A stretch of DNA of 12,594 nucleotides. Source: Candidatus Bathyarchaeota archaeon (lineage in GTDB: Archaea > Thermoproteota > Bathyarchaeia > Bathyarchaeales > DTEX01). The stretch's first letter is position 1; every line of letters begins with the position of its first letter. The notes under the pieces were generated by a model. The model saw nothing but the letters and a program-made list of their open reading frames with translations, was not told the DNA's origin and ran no database searches. The stretch is taken from NCBI GenBank assembly GCA_021158305.1, contig JAGGUU010000006.1, positions 1-12,594 on the forward strand, given 5' to 3'. Both the position numbers and the translations under genes were made by a program. Below, in pieces: positions 1 through 6,859 of this stretch.

Positions 1-944
1 ATTATTTCAGGCTTCAAGCCTGTCAATTTAACGAAGGCTTCCTCCAGACCGGGCTTCACCGTGTTAACCCCGACTATTTTTAGTTTGTATGTGGTTGCAA
101 AGTTGATTAGTGCTTCTAAGACTTCAGTGACTTCCCCGGCGAAAATTCTAATTCTGTTACCTTCTATCCAAGCTTCTTCTAAAATGCCGAAATCCTTGAT
201 CATAGATTTGTTGATTGGAGAGTCAAAAAGAGCCTCTATTACTGGAATATCCTGAACCATTGACTTCATGTTTTCAGGAGTATCTATAGTTACAATCCTG
301 CCTTTCACTATTACTGCTATGCGATCGCATAATTGATCCGCCTCCTCAATATAATGAGTTGTAAGGAAGATTGTGACTCCTGTTTCTCTAAGATCCTTAA
401 GGAGAAGACGTAATGACCGGGCGCTCATAACATCTAAACCCGTAGTAGGCTCATCTAAGAAGATTATTCTGGGATAATGAACTAAAGATGCAGCTATAGT
501 CAGCCTCCTCTTCAAGCCTTTTGAGAGTTTACCAAATTTCGTATCTTTTCTATCCCAAAGATTAAAAGATTTAAGTAGCTCCCGAACGCGTTCTTCTCTT
601 TTCAGCCTCGGCACATGATACAATCCCGCCATGAAGAGCAGATTGTCTTCGACGCTTAACTCATCATATAAGTTGGATGCTTCAGGAACTACGCCTACAC
701 GTTTTTTAACTTCTAGGATCTCGCTTCTGATGTCGTAGCCATCTATTATCGCGGTTCCTTCAGTAGGCGCAGTTAAGCCCACAAGCATCCTGATAGTGGT
801 AGTCTTGCCAGCTCCGTTAGGTCCTAAGAAGCCGAATATTTCGCCCCGCCGTACTTCAAAGCTGATGTGATCTACGGCTGTGAGATCACCAAATCTTTTA
901 GTCAAGCTAACCGTTTTTATCGCGATCTCCAATAGTATAGTCAC
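1..944 (-). CDS. ABC transporter ATP-binding protein (DrrA/CcmA-like exporter type), partial
   Basis: ATPase subunit of an ABC exporter. It hydrolyses ATP at the cytoplasmic membrane face to drive a permease, whose gene would probably lie beyond the left edge. Reading on the minus strand from GTG 944 (residue 1) I see Walker A GPNGAGKTT (about 41-49), signature LSKGLKRRL (140-148), Walker B IIFLDEPTTGLD (about 160-171) and the switch His in TTHYIEEA (H197). The Q-loop position reads VGVVPE, with Glu88 where Gln is usual. A variable C-terminal domain follows. About 314 codons are visible with no stop; the family is usually around 300-330 residues, so only a little is missing. The start is uncertain: GTG 944 or TTG 932; no ATG is in frame. 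It follows purF on the same strand after 82 bases and has its own TATA-like box, so it need not be in purF's operon. The substrate cannot be told. Confidence 0.93.
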   Translation of the reverse strand, partial: MTILLEIAIKTVSLTKRFGDLTAVDHISFEVRRGEIFGFLGPNGAGKTTTIRMLVGLTAPTEGTAIIDGYDIRSEILEVKKRVGVVPEASNLYDELSVEDNLLFMAGLYHVPRLKREERVRELLKSFNLWDRKDTKFGKLSKGLKRRLTIAASLVHYPRIIFLDEPTTGLDVMSARSLRLLLKDLRETGVTIFLTTHYIEEADQLCDRIAVIVKGRIVTIDTPENMKSMVQDIPVIEALFDSPINKSMIKDFGILEEAWIEGNRIRIFAGEVTEVLEALINFATTYKLKIVGVNTVKPGLEEAFVKLTGLKPEI

Positions 945-997
945 TCTCCATGATCGAAACTTAAACCCGGTAATTCAAGGAAATCACATGAGCCCTC

Positions 998-1010
998 TAT
1001 ATTTATTAAA
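998..1010 (-). promoter_or_regulatory. Candidate TATA box for the ABC ATPase gene
   Basis: On the minus strand the stretch reads TTTAATAAATATA, close to an archaeal TATA box. Transcription about 26 bases downstream would begin near 978 and leave a leader of some 34 bases before GTG 944. It lies in the short gap after purF. Pattern match only. Confidence 0.4.
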
Positions 1011-1026
1011 TCCAAGGCTATGCAGG

Positions 1027-2463
1027 CTATTTCTTCATTTCTTTTCTTGTTTTAAATTTGGGTTTTCTTTTCATACAGCTGTAATCGCCAGTTGTACATG
1101 AGAGACAAAGCTCTGAAAGCGGTAGTCCTATGCCTCGACTTAGGCCTTCAACACTATTATATCCTAAGAATGACACGCCTATGTGTTCTGCCACTCTTTT
1201 ATTTATCTCATCAAGATTCTTTATTCCCTTACAGACTCTATATGCTAAGAGCTCTCTTTGCGTCGGGAAATCTATTCCAGCATAACAAGGATACATAACT
1301 GGCGGAAATGTTATGAGAAATGAGACTTCCTTCGCTGACTTCAGCTTCTTCTTGATTATTATCCTTGAGCTCGTTCCTCTTATTATGCTATCATCTATTA
1401 GTATTATCCTCCTCCCCTCTATAACATCCTTGATTGCCAGTATATTCGATACTACTTTCTCCCTCTTTTTAGGTTCAATAAAGCTTCTCCAGCTTCCCTT
1501 CTTTCTATAGCGATCCTTCATTAACCCCTCTTCAAATGGTATTCCGGATTTTTCTGAATAGCCCAGAGCAGCTGGCCTAGCTGAGTCTGGAACTGGAATG
1601 ACAATGTCGCCGTCAAGGGGATAAATCTCAGCTAGTATTCTCCCAATATTTTTCCTAGCGAGGTAAACATTGATTCCTTCTATTCGTGAACTTGGATTTG
1701 CAAAATACGTATATTCGAATGGACAATGTGCATGTCTCTTCTCCTCTGAGAATCTCTCTGAGGTCAGCCCGTTCTTGTCTATTTTTATTATCTCTCCCGG
1801 CTCTACATCCCTGATAAACCTCGCGCCTATTGCATCCAGAGCACAGCTCTCAGAGGCAATTACATATGAAGACTTCTCTTCATGCCATCCGAGACATAAT
1901 GGTCTGAATCCCCTCTCGTCTCTCGCAGCTATTAATTCATTCTTATTTGTGAGAACAACGATTGAGAATGAACCGTTCAAGTATGGGTTTATCTTCCTAA
2001 AAGCCTCAACCCAATTCCTACCATCCTTTAAGTTCTTATAAAGAGCCAAGCCCATGAGCTCCGTATCTGTCCTTCCAGTGGAAAATGAAAACTCCTTCTC
2101 TCGAAGATATTCCGCCAAGAGATCTCTTTCAAGCGTCCCATTATGCGCTATACAGAAACCATAATCATTTGATGAACCAATCTTTATGGGATGAGCGTTT
2201 TTCAATGTTGACTTGGCGGTTGTGGAATATCTTACATGTCCAATCCCGACAGCTCCCTTCAATTTACTTATATTCTCTATTTCCCTGTCGATCGATTGAG
2301 AGATTACACCTGATCGCTTGAACGGAGGAGCATTAGGAACGGATATTCCCCAAGATTCCTGTCCCCTATGCTGGAGAGCCTCCAGGCCAGTAATGAGTGC
2401 AGGAACTATGTCTTCTTCCTTGAAAGAGAATATTCCAATTACTCCGCAATGCTCGTGCATCAT
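1027..2463 (-). CDS. purF: Amidophosphoribosyltransferase (glutamine PRPP amidotransferase)
   Basis: Converts PRPP and glutamine to 5-phosphoribosylamine, the first committed step of de novo purine synthesis, in the cytoplasm. The N-terminal Ntn-hydrolase glutaminase domain begins MMHEHCGVIGIF; Cys6 is the expected nucleophile, exposed once a 4-5 residue propeptide is removed. RGQES (33-37) and AHNGT (106-110) are typical of this domain. The phosphoribosyltransferase domain has the PRPP loop ILIDDSIIRGTSS (about 354-366). Cysteines matching the Bacillus-type [4Fe-4S] ligands are present: C247 (HCPFEYTYFA), C393 (YPCYAGID), and C453/C456 (CLSC). Length 478 fits the family. Two adjacent ATGs (2463, 2460) are possible starts. 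A degraded copy of this gene's first codons lies at 6533-6597, and a guaA 3' stub sits just upstream, so purF probably once followed guaA. The short lysine-rich tail (KPKFKTRKEMKK) is unremarkable. Confidence 0.97.
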   Translation of the reverse strand: MMHEHCGVIGIFSFKEEDIVPALITGLEALQHRGQESWGISVPNAPPFKRSGVISQSIDREIENISKLKGAVGIGHVRYSTTAKSTLKNAHPIKIGSSNDYGFCIAHNGTLERDLLAEYLREKEFSFSTGRTDTELMGLALYKNLKDGRNWVEAFRKINPYLNGSFSIVVLTNKNELIAARDERGFRPLCLGWHEEKSSYVIASESCALDAIGARFIRDVEPGEIIKIDKNGLTSERFSEEKRHAHCPFEYTYFANPSSRIEGINVYLARKNIGRILAEIYPLDGDIVIPVPDSARPAALGYSEKSGIPFEEGLMKDRYRKKGSWRSFIEPKKREKVVSNILAIKDVIEGRRIILIDDSIIRGTSSRIIIKKKLKSAKEVSFLITFPPVMYPCYAGIDFPTQRELLAYRVCKGIKNLDEINKRVAEHIGVSFLGYNSVEGLSRGIGLPLSELCLSCTTGDYSCMKRKPKFKTRKEMKK

Positions 2464-2503
2464 ACTTCTTACCCGGAGACTCGTAGAGAATTAAACATTT
2501 AAC

Positions 2504-2512
2504 ATTTAAAAT
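2504..2512 (-). promoter_or_regulatory. Candidate TATA box of purF
   Basis: The minus strand reads ATTTTAAAT here. A start about 26 bases on would fall near 2482, giving a leader of about 19 bases before ATG 2463. The surrounding AT-rich segment is part of the repeat shared with 6533-6707, so the degraded copy once carried the same promoter region. Confidence 0.35.
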
Positions 2513-2563
2513 TATTCCCATTCTATAGTTGATGACGGCGTCATATACAAACGCACGCTACCT
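2512..2563 (-). pseudogene. guaA: Remnant of guaA (GMP synthase) 3' end, copy A
   Basis: The minus strand ends STIEWE followed by TAA (2514-2512). TIEWE-stop is the characteristic C-terminus of GMP synthase (usually YDxxxKPPATIEWE). An 11-base deletion relative to the copy at 6632-6688 removes the PP segment and shifts the frame upstream, so only the last few codons read correctly. The body of guaA, which should lie at higher coordinates, is absent: the sequence passes into the promoter of an RHH/RelE operon. Recognition rests on a short motif supported by the second copy and by the purine gene next door. Confidence 0.65.
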
Positions 2564-2607
2564 ACAGTGATCTATGATATTTAGAAGACTTTAGTTGATT
2601 CGAAGAT

Positions 2608-2638
2608 AATATTTATTTATGTAAACATTTATGTTTAC
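2608..2638 (+). promoter_or_regulatory. Promoter and palindromic operator of the RHH/RelE operon
   Basis: A TATA-like stretch (AATATTTATTTAT, 2608-2620) is followed at once by a perfect 8-base inverted repeat, GTAAACAT-TT-ATGTTTAC (2621-2638). The predicted start, about 26 bases after the TATA box, falls at the end of the palindrome, so a dimeric ribbon-helix-helix protein bound there would block transcription. GAGGAG (2641-2646) then serves as the ribosome site for ATG 2653. Autoregulation by the antitoxin, typical of such operons, is inferred. Confidence 0.7.
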
Positions 2639-2652
2639 TTGAGGAGAATGAT

Positions 2653-2874
2653 ATGAAGCAGGTTCAGGTAAGGATGCCCGAAAAACTCGTAAAGGAGATC
2701 GATAAATGGGTGGCAGAGGGGAGATTCAAGAGTAGAAGTGACGCTATAAAGACTATTGTAGCCTTGTATGAGGAGAGAGAGCGTACAAGAGAGTTCTACA
2801 AGATGTTGGTTGAAAGGAGCAAAGAGGCTAAGGAGAAGCCTGAGATTCTAGTGCCGCTAGAGGAGATATCTTGA
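2653..2874 (+). CDS. Ribbon-helix-helix (CopG/RelB-type) antitoxin
   Basis: Small antitoxin, 73 residues. The N-terminal half is a ribbon-helix-helix DNA-binding fold: strand KQVQVRMP (2-9), helix EKLVKEIDKWVAEG, then SRSDAIKTIVALYEER (about 28-43), in which the Arg-Ser-Asp-Ala turn is typical. The charged C-terminal half (REFYKMLVERSKEAKEKPE) should wrap and neutralise the toxin encoded next. The start is supported by GAGGAG six bases upstream. Its stop overlaps the toxin start by four bases (TTGA, 2871-2874), so the genes are translationally coupled. It probably represses its own operon through the palindrome at 2621-2638. Which named RHH subfamily it belongs to cannot be decided by eye. 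Confidence 0.9.
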   Translation: MKQVQVRMPEKLVKEIDKWVAEGRFKSRSDAIKTIVALYEERERTREFYKMLVERSKEAKEKPEILVPLEEIS

Positions 2875-3140
2875 AGTATAAAATTTTTCTACATCCAAAA
2901 GCTGCAGAGTTCTTAAAGAACCTTAGCAATCCTTTAAGGATTATGATTAAGAATCGTCTAAGGGAGCTTGAGGAATCCCCCGAAGAGAAAGGTCAACACC
3001 TTAGGCATTCCTCATTCTACAGGCTTCGAATAGGAGATTACAGAGCAATATACGAGATTAACCAAGAAGAAAGAAAAGTCATAGTTTTATTTATTGGCCA
3101 CAGAAGAACAGTCTACGATGACTTCTCGAGAATTTTCTAA
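2871..3140 (+). CDS. RelE/ParE-family toxin
   Basis: Toxin of the RHH/RelE pair, 89 residues. RelE relatives cleave mRNA in the ribosome A site, whereas ParE relatives poison gyrase; the sequence alone does not settle which. The fold is visible as strand KYKIFLHPKAAEFLKNL, a helical hairpin (about 20-36), then YRLRIGDYRAIYEI (50-63) and a final strand VIVLFIGHRRTVYDDF (70-85). R51/R53/R58 and H77/R78/R79 with Y82 are basic and aromatic residues in the positions expected of an archaeal aRelE active face. It starts at TTG 2871, overlapping the antitoxin stop; GAGGAG at 2860-2865 is a strong ribosome site about five bases before it. The weak start codon would keep toxin below antitoxin. The 3' flank is gene-poor. 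Confidence 0.9.
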   Translation: MKYKIFLHPKAAEFLKNLSNPLRIMIKNRLRELEESPEEKGQHLRHSSFYRLRIGDYRAIYEINQEERKVIVLFIGHRRTVYDDFSRIF

Positions 3141-3180
3141 TACAACAGTATCATAAAAAGGGCATTTAAGGAAAATAGAA

Positions 3181-3821
3181 TTAAAAAATACCTTCTCGTT
3201 TTAGGAGCTTTTCAAGAATCTTCCTGGCTAGTATTTTCCAGTTTATTTTCCCATCCTTACAGCAATCAGTTAATGCTATAAGCACTGGATCATAAAAACC
3301 ACATATCGAGGCTCTTTACAAACCGTATTGAATCGTCTATCTCTGGATTATAAACAGGTGTCTCTTTTAGCGTGACAGCTTAGATTCTGCGATCGCCTCT
3401 GAAAAGAAGATCCGTGAACTTGAAAGCTCGCTCCACAATGAGTAGAGGGTTCAGAAGAACAATGAGGACGGGTCTCTTTTTGATATTCTTTCTTCGAGAT
3501 CTCAATTTTTCCAGCTTGTTTCCTCAACTTTGTGATCCGTCAGTTCTTGAAGAGATAGATTGGAGATGTTGAAAGCTTGATATTTGGGAACTAGAAGGGC
3601 TTTAGTAGATGCTGAGAGAACCCGGTTTGTCACGAGACAAATAGCAGCTTCGCATATCTGAAGAATCCTAGCGAAAGATGCAAAAAGCAGTTGAGGGTTC
3701 AGATTTTACTAAATCTTATTTGTTCTAATCTGGTTATGGGAAGCAGTTTTTGGATTATCCTTTTGCCACTAATCTCAAGATGATGCACGGCAAAGATAAA
3801 GAAGTTACCGAATTCTCCAGG
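3181..3821 (-). pseudogene. Unidentified decayed gene in the 3141-3906 gap
   Basis: No intact gene is visible between the toxin stop (3140) and the next start (3907). On the minus strand several protein-like stretches lie in successive frames, separated by stops or shifts. 3702-3821 has 40 open codons (including AVHHLEISGKRIIQKLLPIT). 3505-3705 has 67 open codons (including ARILQICEAAICLV and ALLVPKYQAFNI). 3293-3379 has 29 codons (including KETPVYNPEIDDSIRFVKSL). 3181-3315 ends with DPVLIALTDCCKDGKINWK and KILEKLLKREGIF before TAA. Together they look like one gene broken by frameshifts and stops. I do not recognise the family. A plus-strand reading (ASEKKIRELESSLHNE, near 3395-3442) is also possible but stops quickly, so even the strand is uncertain. 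Confidence 0.35.
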
Positions 3822-3853
3822 TTATGAATGATTGATAAAGCTAAAAATGTCTT

Positions 3854-3869
3854 AAGGGGAAAAATATCT
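3854..3869 (+). promoter_or_regulatory. Candidate BRE/TATA of the large membrane protein gene
   Basis: AAGGGGAAAAATATCT has a purine-rich BRE-like part followed by AAAAATAT. A start about 26 bases further on would fall near 3890, leaving a leader of about 17 bases before ATG 3907. Pattern match only. Confidence 0.35.
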
Positions 3870-3906
3870 CTTTGATGCAAAGATTACGAATTGAGCCTTA
3901 GAGAGG

Positions 3907-6516
3907 ATGGTGCACAGTACGAACGAGGGAATTAGAGACATCATAATCGTTGTCTTTGCGGCCGCTCTGATTGCTTCATACTATTTCAGCGGCCCAACGA
4001 ATAGATCTGATGTCGCTATGCATCTTTCAAGGGTTAGAATCATAATAGATAACCTGCCCGCGGTGCCGAGATGGAATCCATACTGGTATTTCGGAATTCC
4101 ATTTCTAAAGATCTACCCTGGGCTCTTCCACTACTCCCTCGCCGGGCTCAGTTTACTTCTTTCCCGCATATTTCCAAGTCTTCCGAAGAATGAAGTAATC
4201 TTCTTGACAGTTAAGGTTTATACACCACTTATCTTTGCTATCGGAGCTGCCTCAATCTATTTTCTCGCCAGAGAGATTGGTCTCCCGAGTTCTGGCTCAA
4301 TCTTCTCCTCAATCCTCCTAATCACATCCTATAATATTTACAGTTATTGGGCTGTTGGCTCCTACCCGAATATTTCATCCCTCCTGATCTCACCGCTTCC
4401 CCTAGCCTTATACATCAGAAGCCTAAGGCTGAGGAATCTGAAATACGCGGTCTTGGCAGGATTAACGTATGGGATTGTAATTCTTACATACGTATCGAAT
4501 GCCTTGTACCTCGTAATCTTCTTCATCATCATCTCGATTCTCATGACGATACGAACGCCAGAATTACTCTTTATTGTAGGAAGAGAAGATCAGCCTCCGA
4601 AGTACACATTAACACTTCTGAAGTCAGCCTTGATCATGGCAGTCTCGGCGATATCTTCAGCTGCATGGTGGCTTATACCATTCTATGTAAGCGTCACGAC
4701 TAGCCGATCGATAATCTTGACTAGGGCGCATACGCTCATCAAATCAACCATTATCCGCCCTTCCCCATATGAGCAGCTCATGTGGATCAGCGGAATTAGA
4801 GGATTCTCAAGTAGGACGCCGGGCATATGTCACTTCGCACTTGTACTCTTAAGCTTATTCTTCCTCCTTAAGCTATGGCGGACCCCTCAGGCCGATGGAG
4901 TCTACATGGCCATAGCTGCATTATCACTCTGCTTCCTCCCATGCTTGGGCTACAGAATGACCTTTCTGCCAATGAAGCGAGCCGCATTGTTCTTCTCGCT
5001 CTTCGGATCATTAGCTGGAGGCTTTTCAATCTCAGCTCTATTGAGGATATACGATTTGATTTTGAAGGAACAAGTAAAGAATAGGAGACGCAGCTTCTAT
5101 AGGTTTATCCTGTTGGCTCTTGTACTCTCATGCATTCTGACATCGATATTTACACCGCTTATACTATTCGTTAAGCCCTTCGAGGCGTCGCCGATCCCGC
5201 CTTGGGATGAGAACCTGGAGCGTGAGATAAGGATTGGTGAGAGGATAGGTGTGGATGGCGGCTACGGATTAAACTTGGTCTCTAACGTCTGGCAGTCGGG
5301 GGGAGGCTCAGTGGAGAGCATGTATGTACTAAACGAATTCGCATATATCTTCTGGTACTACATCATGTATAGTCAAGAGAATGCATGCCTACCTTACTTC
5401 TCAAGGAATTATAACGTCAGGTACATCAAGGGAGTTATGTTTGATGGGTTAAGGAAAACGGATATACAGGGACTGTATGAAGTTTCCGGCTTTAACTCAT
5501 CAATAGTTGAGGTTCTTTCTAAAGATTCTTGGCTTGTACTTCATATCGGACCGGTTGATAGATACATTCAACTCTTCATCTCGGTGGCTTTATCTGGCGG
5601 ATCTGAGCCTATACTTGTGAATGGGGGAAGATATCTCGAAGATTTTTCAGATGAGGAACTGAGCCGATTTGACCTTATATACATCTCGGATATGGGATTG
5701 AGGGATGAAGATAGATACTTCACCCTAATAACCTCATATTTGAGGAGTGGAGGCACGGTTCTATTTGATATAAGTAGCATTCCGCCTATGCTCTCTGAGA
5801 AGATCAAGGATATGTTTCCGGTTGAAAGGATATCTGAGGAAAAATCGAGTCTCCAACTTGTTCCATCACCATTCCTTGAAAAAGTTGGGGTCTTCAAAAT
5901 TAAGGGAACGAATGAAACAGTAGTTGCACATGCTGAGGAACTTAACGTGAATGCTGAGGCATTAGTGTGGGATGAGTATGGAAAACCAGTAATCGTAAGG
6001 TTAAAGAAGTTTAATGGATGGATCTTCTGGAGCGGAATAAACATTCCATACCTAGTGATGCTAAATAATGATCGCGATGAGGCCCGTCTACTCGTAGATC
6101 TCCTTCACCTATTCACATTTCAGACGGAGAGAACTGCTTCTACAGAGTCGATTAGCCATGGAAACCTAACAGTGATCTCTACGGATGAGTATGAGATAGC
6201 ATTATCCAGTCTATCGCCGGATGATGCCGTATGGTTCAAGATGACGTATCATCCGGGCTGGGAAGCAATAATTAAAGATGTAGGTAGGAGAGTTAGGATA
6301 TTCCTTGCAGGGCCGAATACGATGCTAGTCTTTCCAGAGAGGGAAGCCCCACTCAAGATAATCTTCAGATATGGAAAGACCGTTGATGTGATTGTAGGCG
6401 AAGTCGTAAGCACATCCTTCTACATAATGCTAATTATGTATTTCATACTACGTGGAATCTTCAAGCTAAAAAGTCCTAGCAAGAAAATGCTTATTCGTAT
6501 TGCCGATCACTTATAA
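3907..6516 (+). CDS. PTPS-related/GT-C-like multi-pass membrane protein with large external domain
   Basis: Large envelope protein, 869 residues. The N-terminal half has roughly ten hydrophobic segments (about 11-28, 97-120, 131-150, 155-171, 180-213, 238-262, 307-323, 332-346, 358-378, 398-422). The first external loop has RSDVAMHLSR (33-42) followed by PRWNPYWYFGIPFLKIYP (54-71). An Asp/His loop followed by a P-W-N/YYG-P-YP motif is what I know from the archaeal 6-pyruvoyl-tetrahydropterin-synthase-related membrane family, which resembles GT-C glycosyltransferases. Residues about 425-830 form a soluble, probably extracytoplasmic part, with an alpha/beta segment (ILVNGGRYLEDF, FDLIYISDMG, LRSGGTVLFDIS) like a glutamine-amidotransferase/ThuA fold and YHPGWEAI (781-788) as in YfhO-type proteins. 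A last helix spans about 831-852. Sugar transfer is inferred, not shown. GAGG directly abuts ATG 3907, so the ribosome site is poor; a stop at 3892 limits upstream extension. Confidence 0.82.
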   Translation: MVHSTNEGIRDIIIVVFAAALIASYYFSGPTNRSDVAMHLSRVRIIIDNLPAVPRWNPYWYFGIPFLKIYPGLFHYSLAGLSLLLSRIFPSLPKNEVIFLTVKVYTPLIFAIGAASIYFLAREIGLPSSGSIFSSILLITSYNIYSYWAVGSYPNISSLLISPLPLALYIRSLRLRNLKYAVLAGLTYGIVILTYVSNALYLVIFFIIISILMTIRTPELLFIVGREDQPPKYTLTLLKSALIMAVSAISSAAWWLIPFYVSVTTSRSIILTRAHTLIKSTIIRPSPYEQLMWISGIRGFSSRTPGICHFALVLLSLFFLLKLWRTPQADGVYMAIAALSLCFLPCLGYRMTFLPMKRAALFFSLFGSLAGGFSISALLRIYDLILKEQVKNRRRSFYRFILLALVLSCILTSIFTPLILFVKPFEASPIPPWDENLEREIRIGERIGVDGGYGLNLVSNVWQSGGGSVESMYVLNEFAYIFWYYIMYSQENACLPYFSRNYNVRYIKGVMFDGLRKTDIQGLYEVSGFNSSIVEVLSKDSWLVLHIGPVDRYIQLFISVALSGGSEPILVNGGRYLEDFSDEELSRFDLIYISDMGLRDEDRYFTLITSYLRSGGTVLFDISSIPPMLSEKIKDMFPVERISEEKSSLQLVPSPFLEKVGVFKIKGTNETVVAHAEELNVNAEALVWDEYGKPVIVRLKKFNGWIFWSGINIPYLVMLNNDRDEARLLVDLLHLFTFQTERTASTESISHGNLTVISTDEYEIALSSLSPDDAVWFKMTYHPGWEAIIKDVGRRVRIFLAGPNTMLVFPEREAPLKIIFRYGKTVDVIVGEVVSTSFYIMLIMYFILRGIFKLKSPSKKMLIRIADHL

Positions 6517-6532
6517 TTACTTCTAGAGTCTA

Positions 6533-6597
6533 GAACAACATGTTTTCTTCCTCAAAAAAGAATCTGACTACCCCGCAGGATTCATGATATTATACTT
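6533..6597 (-). pseudogene. purF: Remnant of purF 5' end, copy B
   Basis: Read on the minus strand, this matches the start of the intact purF. After the shared AGTAT the two start ATGs are changed to ATA and AT-A-T with a one-base insertion. Then CAT GAA TCC TGC GGG GTA GTC gives HESCGVV against HEHCGVI in the intact protein. TTC TTT TTT GAG GAA GAA AAC gives FFFEEEN against FSFKEED, with one codon missing. The catalytic Cys codon (TGC, 6577-6575) is still present. Similarity fades near 6533, just past the membrane-protein gene. With no start and no body, it cannot make a protein. Confidence 0.75.
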
Positions 6598-6631
6598 CTT
6601 ACTAGGCTTGTAGAGAATTAAACATTAAAAT

Positions 6632-6688
6632 TTATTCCCATTCTATGGTTGCTGGTGGCTCATGCGCGGCATCATATACAAATGCACG
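6632..6688 (-). pseudogene. guaA: Remnant of guaA (GMP synthase) 3' end, copy B
   Basis: The minus strand reads RAFVYDAAHEPPATIEWE and then TAA (6634-6632), an excellent match to the universal C-terminus of the GMP synthase PP-loop/dimerisation subunit (VYDxxxKPPATIEWE). The next upstream codon is TAG, and in the following bases I find no guaA body: sequence passes within about 20 bases into the region before vapB. GMP synthase converts XMP to GMP, so its loss here means guaA must be elsewhere in the genome or replaced by salvage. About 18 codons remain. Confidence 0.78.
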
Positions 6689-6802
6689 CTACCTACGGTA
6701 TCTAGATGAAGAGCGGAAGAGAATGATGGATCGAATGTTAAGGTGAAAAGAATGGCTGAGAAACAATACTGTAAAAACACTTAGAGAGTTACATTATGTA
6801 GA

Positions 6803-6824
6803 ACAAAATTGTTTAATAATTTGT
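6803..6824 (+). promoter_or_regulatory. Candidate vapBC promoter/operator with imperfect dyad
   Basis: ACAAA and TTTGT form outer arms of an imperfect dyad that encloses TTTAATAAT, a possible TATA box. A start about 26 bases after it falls near 6842, 18 bases before ATG 6860. An RHH dimer could bind here, but symmetry is weak. The rest of 6708-6802 holds nothing I can identify beyond a ten-codon reading frame at 6752 preceded by AGGTGA. Confidence 0.25.
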
Positions 6825-6859
6825 GTTGCATATCGTATTTTGAAAAAGGTGAAGTCTCC

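Larger units (their letters stand above)
2404..2577. repeat. Direct repeat copy A: purF 5' end, promoter gap and guaA 3' stub
   Basis: Pairs with 6533-6707 in the same orientation. The best blocks are GTAGAGAATTAAACATT (2483-2499 and 6610-6626, identical), TTATTCCCATTCTAT (2512-2526 and 6632-6646, identical), and a 25-base block at 2541-2565 and 6672-6696 differing at one base. TACTTCTTAC near 2463-2472 matches 6593-6602, and similarity runs into the first codons of purF. Between the second and third blocks copy A is 11 bases shorter than copy B. Here purF is intact, so this is the functional copy of the purF side. Confidence 0.88.
6533..6707. repeat. Direct repeat copy B: degraded purF 5' end, promoter gap and guaA 3' stub
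   Basis: Second copy of the segment at 2404-2577, same orientation, starting 16 bases after the membrane-protein stop. Block coordinates are given under copy A. This copy retains the guaA tail in frame but has lost purF beyond about a dozen codons, so it is non-functional on the purF side. It fills most of the left part of the 343-base gap between 6516 and 6860. Confidence 0.88.

Noticed and set aside
1313..2041. Plus-strand open frames opposite purF
   Set aside because: They mirror a strongly recognised gene and are rich in Ser/Leu/Ile with no family features or ribosome sites; antisense shadows.
5568..6044. 158-codon minus-strand open frame
   Set aside because: Lies wholly inside the intact 869-residue membrane protein gene and has the composition of an antisense shadow.
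2404..6707. Insertion sequence or integron bounded by the repeats
   Set aside because: No transposase or integrase is visible and the repeat ends are gene fragments rather than terminal inverted repeats.
6752..6784. Ten-codon frame with AGGTGA in front, before vapB
   Set aside because: Too short to support as a gene; no sign of a leader-peptide mechanism.
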